Origin: Tetradesmus obliquus
Lineage: Eukaryota; Chlorophyta; Chlorophyceae; Sphaeropleales; Scenedesmaceae
Assembly (NCBI GenBank): GCA_030272155.1
Contig: CP126193.1
Location: 3,472,001 to 3,536,000, forward strand
Direction: 5' to 3'
DNA: 64,000 nt
Below are positions 57,493 through 64,000 of this stretch, piece after piece. The notes below the pieces were generated by a model. That model was not told the origin of the DNA, did no database searches, and worked only from the letters and a program-made list of their open reading frames with translations. The position numbers were made by a program, and so were the translations under genes. Numbering within the stretch: position 1 is the stretch's first letter; every line of letters begins with the position of its first letter.

Positions 57493-58223
57493 TGCAGCTG
57501 TTGCATGCCCTGCCAGCTAGGCTGGTTGAAGGTGCTCGTCAGCATATGAGGTTCAAATGATGGACGTCCCGCATACAGGTCCCTGTACTAAACAAGCAGA
57601 GAGGCATCAACTGCTGATGCTGCTGCTGGTGGAGCAAGGGCAACGTGCTGTCTGCTACTGGCATCAAGGCAGTCTCGACGGTTCGTGCATCGTGAAGGTT
57701 TTTTCTCGACACTGATTATGACAAGGCAGCACACCTGACGACATTCAGCAGCTGCACTGGTCACTAGAACCCCTTCTCGGTGCAAATCACAGCAGTGACA
57801 GCTCCCTACAGCAACATTGTGATCACCACGGCAGCTTCAAGACACTGTTGCTCTGATAAACTGAATCTCTCAACGTGAAGCTAGATGCGGAGCGCTGACA
57901 AGGTCTTCTTGCCCGTTGCGGTCAGGTCACCTGAGGCTGTATGCACGGCAACGCTACCATATTGCTGCTATCGGCAAACAATTAATGTTGAACTGCCTTT
58001 CCATGATGTCTGACGCAACGCAATGCTCTTGGCACTGGCCTTCTGCTGTGCCCTGCTGTGCCAGCAGCGAGCACATCCTGCTGCAGTAGCTGCGGGAGAG
58101 CTGTCCAAAACGTTCAAAACTCCATCTTCAGCCACTTCTATACGGCTGACTGCAAGTAGCAGCACAAGCATTATTGCAGGAAGTTCTGCATCAGCAGTGC
58201 AGCAGAGACAGCAGCTGAGCAGC
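57493..58223. promoter_or_regulatory. Head-to-head intergenic region (731 bp)
   Basis: Between the MYND-protein start (minus) and the MUS81-like start (plus). No clear TATA box. It may contain extra 5' exons of either gene. Confidence 0.35.
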
Positions 58224-61200
58224 ATGCCGCGCAAGGAGCCGCTGAATGACAAGATAGTTGAGGCGCTGGAGAACAGGAAACGCAATTGTCAACTCCTTAG
58301 GAATGATAAGGAGTAAGTGTGACACAGCAGCAGCTGCAAGGTCAGCCGCACTGCATCCGCCAGGAGCCCAACGTTGTCTGCTTTCCTTCGCAGGTTCACC
58401 TATGGAACCGCCATTGCAGCTATCAAGGCCATGCGCACAAACATCACCAGGGCTGCTCACGTCCTCGAGTACGTTGGGTGACAGAAGCAAGGCCTAGCAC
58501 CAAGGGGTTGCACAACCAGCTCTGCAGCATGCCACACCCCGGTATCCCTGATGCCTGCAGCAGGCACCTGCCGTGCGTTGTATGTATCGCAGGACGTAGC
58601 CTGTGCACCTGCAAGCAATGACACACAACCGTCACCACCATCCTGTGTGCATGCTTGCATACTTGCTGTTGCAGCCTCAAAATCTGTCGAACGATGAGGG
58701 AGGAGATTGTCGACATCATCAACGGCACGGCGCCGGTTGATGTCGCCGGTCCAAGCCCCCGCCAGCTGCGCAATGCTGAGCGGTTGGGCCCAAACCGGGA
58801 GTTCAGGAACCCACCTGCCAAAGGCGCTGGCAGCTGGTGTATCCTGCTGGCTCTGCACAACGTGAGTGGCCGTGCCTGCTGTGACAACATTCTGCTGTGT
58901 ATAAGTCACCTCTTGCTGCTGCTGCAGAGATGTGCAGCAAAAGTAGCAGCTGGTTTGCACTACTATGCCCTTGAAGTGATGGGTCGCTTTAAGTGGCGTT
59001 CGTGTGTATGCCAGGCGGCCGCTGCACTGTGTATGCCAGGCGGCCGCTGCACCCTGTTCAGAGCAGGCTCTAGTGCGAGGGCAGCCACTGACGTCCGCTG
59101 CTGCTGTGCTGCTGTGGCCGTAACAGGCACACAATGAGGGCAGGGACACGCTGACCAAAGATCAGATCATACGCTGGGCCGGCAGCCACCTGCACGTTAG
59201 CTTGAATGATGGGGCTGCAGGCCACACCAAATGGAGCGGTTGCAAGACCTTGGAGAATAACGGCTGGATGCGCCGCAAAGCGTACTCTAGGTGCGCTGGG
59301 CTGTGGAGCTATGTTTTTAAAACGTTGATGCCATCATGCATGCTGAGGTGTCTTTGCATTTAAGACCCCCACCGGCTCAACTTGCTGCTGCAATGTGCTG
59401 CAGGATGTATGGTGGAGGCGGCACGGCTGGCTTTGGAGGCAGGAAGGACGAGGTAAGCACACAAGGGAGGTTACAGGCCGATGGAAAAGCATCAATACCT
59501 GCTGCAGCTGTGCGCTTGGCGGCAGTGAAGGCTGTGCCGTGCATGTGTCCCGTGCCTGGTTTTGGTGCATCGGTACTGAAGCCGCGTGCACTGCGTAGTC
59601 CATCTTCGACTATCCGCCTTGTATCATCGTGTTGGCTGTTTCTAACGCTGCTGTCTGCATCTTGCTTTCCCCCGCTCATGGCTCAGTTCGAGTTGACTGA
59701 GGGGGGCAGCAGACTTGCAGCAATCCTCTGGGAGCAGCACTTTGGTGCAGGCGGCGGCCCCAGCACCTCAGCAGCAGCAGCAGGCCGCCAGCAGCACCGC
59801 CACAGCGCAAGCCCTGCAGGCCTTGGGGGTCTCAGCACCACAGCAGCAGCCGCAGCAGCTGCTCGAGCAGGTGGCCTTGATGCGGTGTTTGACCAGCTGA
59901 CGACAGGCCCTGAGTTCATCAACCCGCATGGCGGCACAGCAGCAGCAGCAGCTGCTGCTGCTGCTGGCAGGGCTTCTGCAGGTGTCTCGCCCTTCACTGG
60001 CAGGGGCCGTGTGCTGGGGGGTGGCCGCGGCAGCAGCAGCAGCGGCAGGCGGCTGGAGTTTGACCGGGACGATGAGCTGTCAGAGGGTGCTGCTGATGCA
60101 GACATGGAGGTGGATGAGGATGGCTTCCCTGTGTACAAGCCTGAGCTGTTTGGAGAGGAACCTGCAGCTGCAGCAGCAGCAGCAGCAGCAGCAGCAGCGG
60201 CACCTGCTGCTGTTGGAGGCCAGGGGCGGGGCAGGGGCGCTGCCAGCAGCAGCCGAGGCAGAGGCAGGGCATCAGCAGCGGCGGCGCCAGCAGCCAGCAC
60301 AGCAGCTGCTGCTGCGCGTGCAGCCGTGCTCGACGGCCTCCTGCCTCGTGTGGCGCAGCGGCAGCGGCTGGTGCCGCTGTGTGATGCGGCGGCGCAGTGT
60401 GCGCCGTGTGCCTCGCTGCAGGGCTTTATTGAGAATGAGCGGGCTCTAGAGCTGCCCATGGTGCTGAGCAAGAAGGGGCTTGCGCATGTGCAGCAGACAG
60501 TTGGGTGGCTGGTGGCGCCGCAGGGGGGCGGCTGGGCGCTGCAGATGGATGTGGCAGCCGGTGAGCTTCAGTGGCCGTGCAGCATCCTGTTTGCATTCTT
60601 CTCTTTTTTGCATACGATAGCAAAGTATCTAGTGCGTGGTTGTGGTCTTTGCTACACGCATTGTGCAGATGGTGTTGCACGCAGGAATGTGCGGTGACAG
60701 GCCACGCCTGCTGATTAGACCGCTCACCAGGTTTGTTCTTGCCTGTCCCGAGCCACCGCCCAAAATGTGGGGGCAAAGCAGCATGACAGGGAAATGCAGC
60801 GGGCACTGTTGTCTGCTCTGTCAAGCCTGAACGTGCTGCCTGCGGCTGCTGTGTCGTTCTGCTGTTGCAGACAAGAAGAGTGTGACCATCTGCAAGCTGC
60901 AGGATGCAGCACCTGCAGCTGGCAGCAAGCACAAGCAGGCAGCTGCTGCAGCCCCTGGAGTTCCAGCACACAGTGAGTGGCACCAACGCCCATGTTGCTG
61001 CTGTTCTGAAATCATGCTGTTTTGCATGTGATAGACAGCTGTTACGACAGTGGGTCTGACGCTGTGTCTCCTGCATAGTGCTGACTGTGCATAGCGCCTT
61101 ATGTGCTGTTGGCCGCAGCTCATGTATGTCATCATCTCCTTTGTTACATGCCGTGGACTGCTGTGACATGCAGATCCGCTTGCGGCGCTGGAGAGTATGC

Positions 61201-61906
61201 TGTCCTCGAAGCCCAGCACACAGCAGCAGCGACCACAGCAGCAGCAGCAGCAGCGGCGCCAGCCTGCATCTCCAGCAGTCAAACCCGCAGCAAACCCAGC
61301 AGCTGCAGCAGCAGCAGCAGCTACAGCTGCCAGGCACCGTGGCAGCGCATGTCCGCTGTCACCTGCGCAGAAAGCAGCTGCGGCGGCAGAGGCACGCGTG
61401 GCAGAGCAGCTGCAGAGGCAGCAGCAGCAGCAGGAGCAACGGCGGCAGCCGCCTGCTCCCGCTGCACTGCAGACTGAGCAGATATGCTTGCTGGATGCTA
61501 CGCTGCCTGACGATGCTGAGGCAGGCTTTGATTTGCTCCTGCAGCAGCACCACCAGCAGCAGCAGCGGCGAGCAGCTGAGCGTGGTGTGTTGTCTGACAG
61601 TGAGGATGAGGCAGCAGAGGATCTCAGCCCACCCTACCGCCAGGGTGCAGCAGCAGCAGCAGCAGCGGGAGCTGGCAGGAGAGAGCAGGCAGCAGCAGAC
61701 CCTGCATTTGTCAGCCTCCTAGGGTCTCAGGACGACGGTGCTGCTGCTACTGCTGCTTGGGCCACTGCGGCTGCTGCAGCAGCACCACACAAGCAGCAGC
61801 GGAAGCGGCAGCAGCAGCCACGCAGTAGCAGCACAACAGACGCGTCTGACGCTGATGGAAATGCTGCTGGTACTGGTGCACAGCCACCTGCCAAGCGCAG
61901 GCGCAT

Positions 61907-61938
<32 letters not shown>

Positions 61939-63314
61939 TGTGCATTGAGCTGCTGGAGTCCCAAGATGCAGCTGCAGGTGGCAGTGGCCTTGGTCTGGGC
62001 CTTGCTGACCTGGACGATGCCATGCAGCAAGACAGCAGCATTGCTGCTGCTGCTGCTGCTGCTGCTGCAGCCCACCCTGGCAGCAGGTGTCTAGGCATGC
62101 ATGCGACAGGCGGCAATGTGCCTGGTGCCAGCACTGGCACAGCCGGCAGCAGGCGAGCTGCGACTGATGCAGCAGCAGCAGGGTCGGGTTTAGTGGGCAG
62201 CAGCAGCGCTTGCTTTGAGCTGAAGCTGGTGGTTGATGACAAGGAGCGGCGCTCCGAGGATGATTACCTGAAGATCTTCAGCAACATCCGCCAGGAGCAC
62301 ATGCGGCTGCAGCAGCTGCCGCAGGGCGCCACGGTGAAGCGCAGGCGCGGCTGTAGCTGCCGCTGCTGCTGCTGCCAGCTGTGAGATGTACAACCTTTCT
62401 TGCAATCTGAGAGCAAGACCATGTAAACTACGGCGTCATGCTGCGTTTGAAAGCGTATCTGTATCTGTATCCTGTGTGTTGAGTATGTCTGCTGCTGTGC
62501 TGTGTCATCTGCTGCCCTGTGTTTGTGCTATGCAGCTGGACGTTGACCGGGACAGGCTGCCCCTGGGTGACTACACATGGCTGATGCTGCCAGCCGGTGC
62601 GGCACCCTCAGCTGCAGACGCTGCTGCTGCTGCCGACAGTGAAGATGAGCAGGCAGACGAGCGTGCTGCTGCTGCTGAGCGAGCAGCGTGTGTGCTCGCT
62701 GGGGCTGTGGTGGAGCGCAAGACGATGCGGGACCTGGTGGGCAGATCCGCAGCAGGGTGAGTTGCGTGACAGCCGGCAATTCAACATGCAAACCTGCATA
62801 TGCGTTATATTGCTTGTATGCAGGTGCCTGGCTCTCTCACAGCGTGCAGTGCGTGCGTGCATGCAGTGCAGCGACATGATGGCGCGTGCAGGGCTTGTTG
62901 ACCACATTCTTTTCCTGCCTGCTTTGCTGCCACTGCTGGCAATTGCACTGCCTCACTCTGCAATCTGGTGTGGTGCATGGCATGCGCAGGGACCACATCC
63001 GGCAGCTGCAGCGCATGTACCAGCTGCGCGAGCTCGTGCCGCTGCAGCTGGTGCTGCTGGAGAACCTGAGCCACATGGCAGGCCGCTACACTGTGTACCA
63101 GCCGGGGCCGGGCAGTAGCACTGCCGCATGCACTGTTGACAGCGAGGCCTCACTGTTTGACTTCATTGTGAGGGCTGCAGTGAGCCCGTATGGTGGCACG
63201 CAGCGCATCCTGCTGACACCTACGGAGGGCGACACGCGCGTGGTGCTGCTGGCGATGAGCCAGCTGCTGCTGCACGAGATGCAGCAGCTGCAGCGCCACG
63301 CAGCCAACTCAACA

Positions 63315-63345
<31 letters not shown>

Positions 63346-64000
63346 AGCTGCTGGCAGCTACACAGACCAGCTACCCAGAGTTTGCCAGCCTGTGCCAGCA
63401 GGTGAACCACAGGCTGCCAAGGTCCCAGCTGCCGATGGAGCTCTGCAGCATGGCTGCAGTGTCGCCGGTGTCACCTGAGGTGGCGTTCAGCGTCACTCGA
63501 GGCGCAGCAAAGAGTGAGTTTGCTGGGCTGACTCTGTACAGCCACAGGAGCTACCCGCAGCTGCAGATAGTCAGTGTAGAAGGGCATAGCCTGCTGAAGC
63601 TGCTGAATGGCTTCCATGCAGCTGCTGTGGCAGCTGGCAAAGGAGCAGGTGACATAGGAGCTGCTGGGGGTGCAGCAGCAGCAGCAGCTGGCCTGGCAGT
63701 ATCAGAGGCAGTAGAAGCTGCACAGGAGGTTGCTACGCTGCTGGCTTCACTTCTAGACAGCTTCATTGCAGATGCTGGCATCGGCACTGGCAGCAGCCAG
63801 GCACCCGGCAGCAGCAACAGCACGCAGCAGCAGCAGCGGCAGCCCTGCCGTATGTTGATGGTGCGGGACCTGCTTGGTGCCGTCACCTACACGGCCAAAG
63901 TGCAGCAGCAGGCCGCAGTCAACACTGGCAGCAAAGCAGCAACGAAGAAGGCAGCAGAGCGGCAGGCAGAGGCATGCAGCTTCAATGCTGAGGGCATCAG
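58224..64000 (+). CDS. MUS81: MUS81-like structure-specific endonuclease (partial, runs off the window)
   Basis: Exons: 58224-58312, 58394-58468, 58675-58861, 59127-59290, 59403-59451, 59687-60560, 60871-60972, 61174-62333, 62536-62756 and 62990 to the edge. All are in phase, about 977 codons so far. N-terminal helical region (NRKRNCQLLRNDKEFTYGTA, KICRTMREEIVDIIN) fits the MUS81 HhH. A winged-helix-like part follows: LTKDQIIRWAGSHL, WSGCKTLENNGWMRRKAYS, ELTEGGSRLAAIL. Then about 600 residues of Ala/Gln/Ser-rich sequence are inserted. The XPF/ERCC4-type nuclease follows: ELKLVVDDKERRS, RDRLPLGDYTWLM and VVERKTMRDL, matching the GDXnERKX3D active site, then IRQLQRMYQLRELVPLQLVL. MUS81 with EME1 cuts stalled forks and recombination intermediates in the nucleus. 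The C-terminal HhH lies beyond the window. Size is about double that of animal MUS81 owing to the inserts. Confidence 0.82.
59004..59053. repeat. Two tandem 25-bp copies
   Basis: GTGTATGCCAGGCGGCCGCT plus 5 bases, twice in a row, within an intron of the MUS81-like gene. Confidence 0.9.

Noticed and set aside
1..64000. CRISPR array or prokaryotic operon features
   Set aside because: The tandem repeats lack unique same-length spacers, and spliced genes show the DNA is eukaryotic.
1..64000. tRNA or rRNA genes
   Set aside because: I saw no convincing cloverleaf or rRNA core sequence by eye; a covariance-model scan would be needed to exclude short RNA genes.

Overview
The window looks like nuclear DNA of a green alga (Chlorophyta). 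Genes are split into many short exons with GT...AG introns. Several predicted proteins begin with plastid-type leaders, and one gene encodes a Ser-Pro-rich, hydroxyproline-rich-type wall glycoprotein. Proteins such as an ABC1-like kinase, a BOU-type mitochondrial carrier and a leader-bearing glycerol-3-phosphate dehydrogenase fit the green lineage. CAG/CTG runs are everywhere and encode poly-Ala, poly-Gln and poly-Ser. A sphaeroplealean alga (Scenedesmus/Tetradesmus-like) is my guess, but the sequence alone does not prove it. Most gene models were built by hand: each junction has GT/AG and the reading phase is kept across introns.

Layout. 1-9.4 kb: a minus-strand conserved-looking gene with a WHEP-like helical hairpin (start 3719) lies head-to-head with a DOT1-type methyltransferase gene (start 4299). 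About 3.3 kb without a recognisable gene follows, holding an 83-nt near-perfect palindrome. 9.4-14.9 kb: a secreted Pro-rich glycoprotein with a disintegrin-like Cys-rich end (minus) lies head-to-head with a small four-exon gene with a Dpy-30-like helix (plus). 14.9-28.0 kb, all minus: a GDSGIG-type short-chain dehydrogenase (SDR) with introns full of copies of its own exon edges and a LINE remnant; a plastid-type TPR protein; an M43 (pappalysin-type) metalloprotease; and an unrecognised 573-residue protein.

29.7-45 kb: a BOU-like mitochondrial carrier (minus) lies head-to-head with a 1,289-residue ABC1-family kinase (plus). A 14-exon NAD-dependent glycerol-3-phosphate dehydrogenase (plus) follows. 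45-50.3 kb: a 1.5-kb segment is duplicated. One copy carries an intact two-exon gene and the other has an in-frame TGA in exon 1. 50.3-64 kb: a carbonyl-reductase-like SDR (minus), a large MYND-finger protein (minus), and, divergent from it, a MUS81-like structure-specific endonuclease that runs off the right edge.

The genes do not form one pathway. Themes are organelle metabolism (photorespiratory-type carrier, plastid ABC1 kinase, glycerol-3-phosphate synthesis), redox SDRs, cell-surface and secreted proteins, chromatin and DNA repair. The most unusual signal is that introns of at least two genes contain tandem, partly decayed copies of the neighbouring exon edge together with its splice site.
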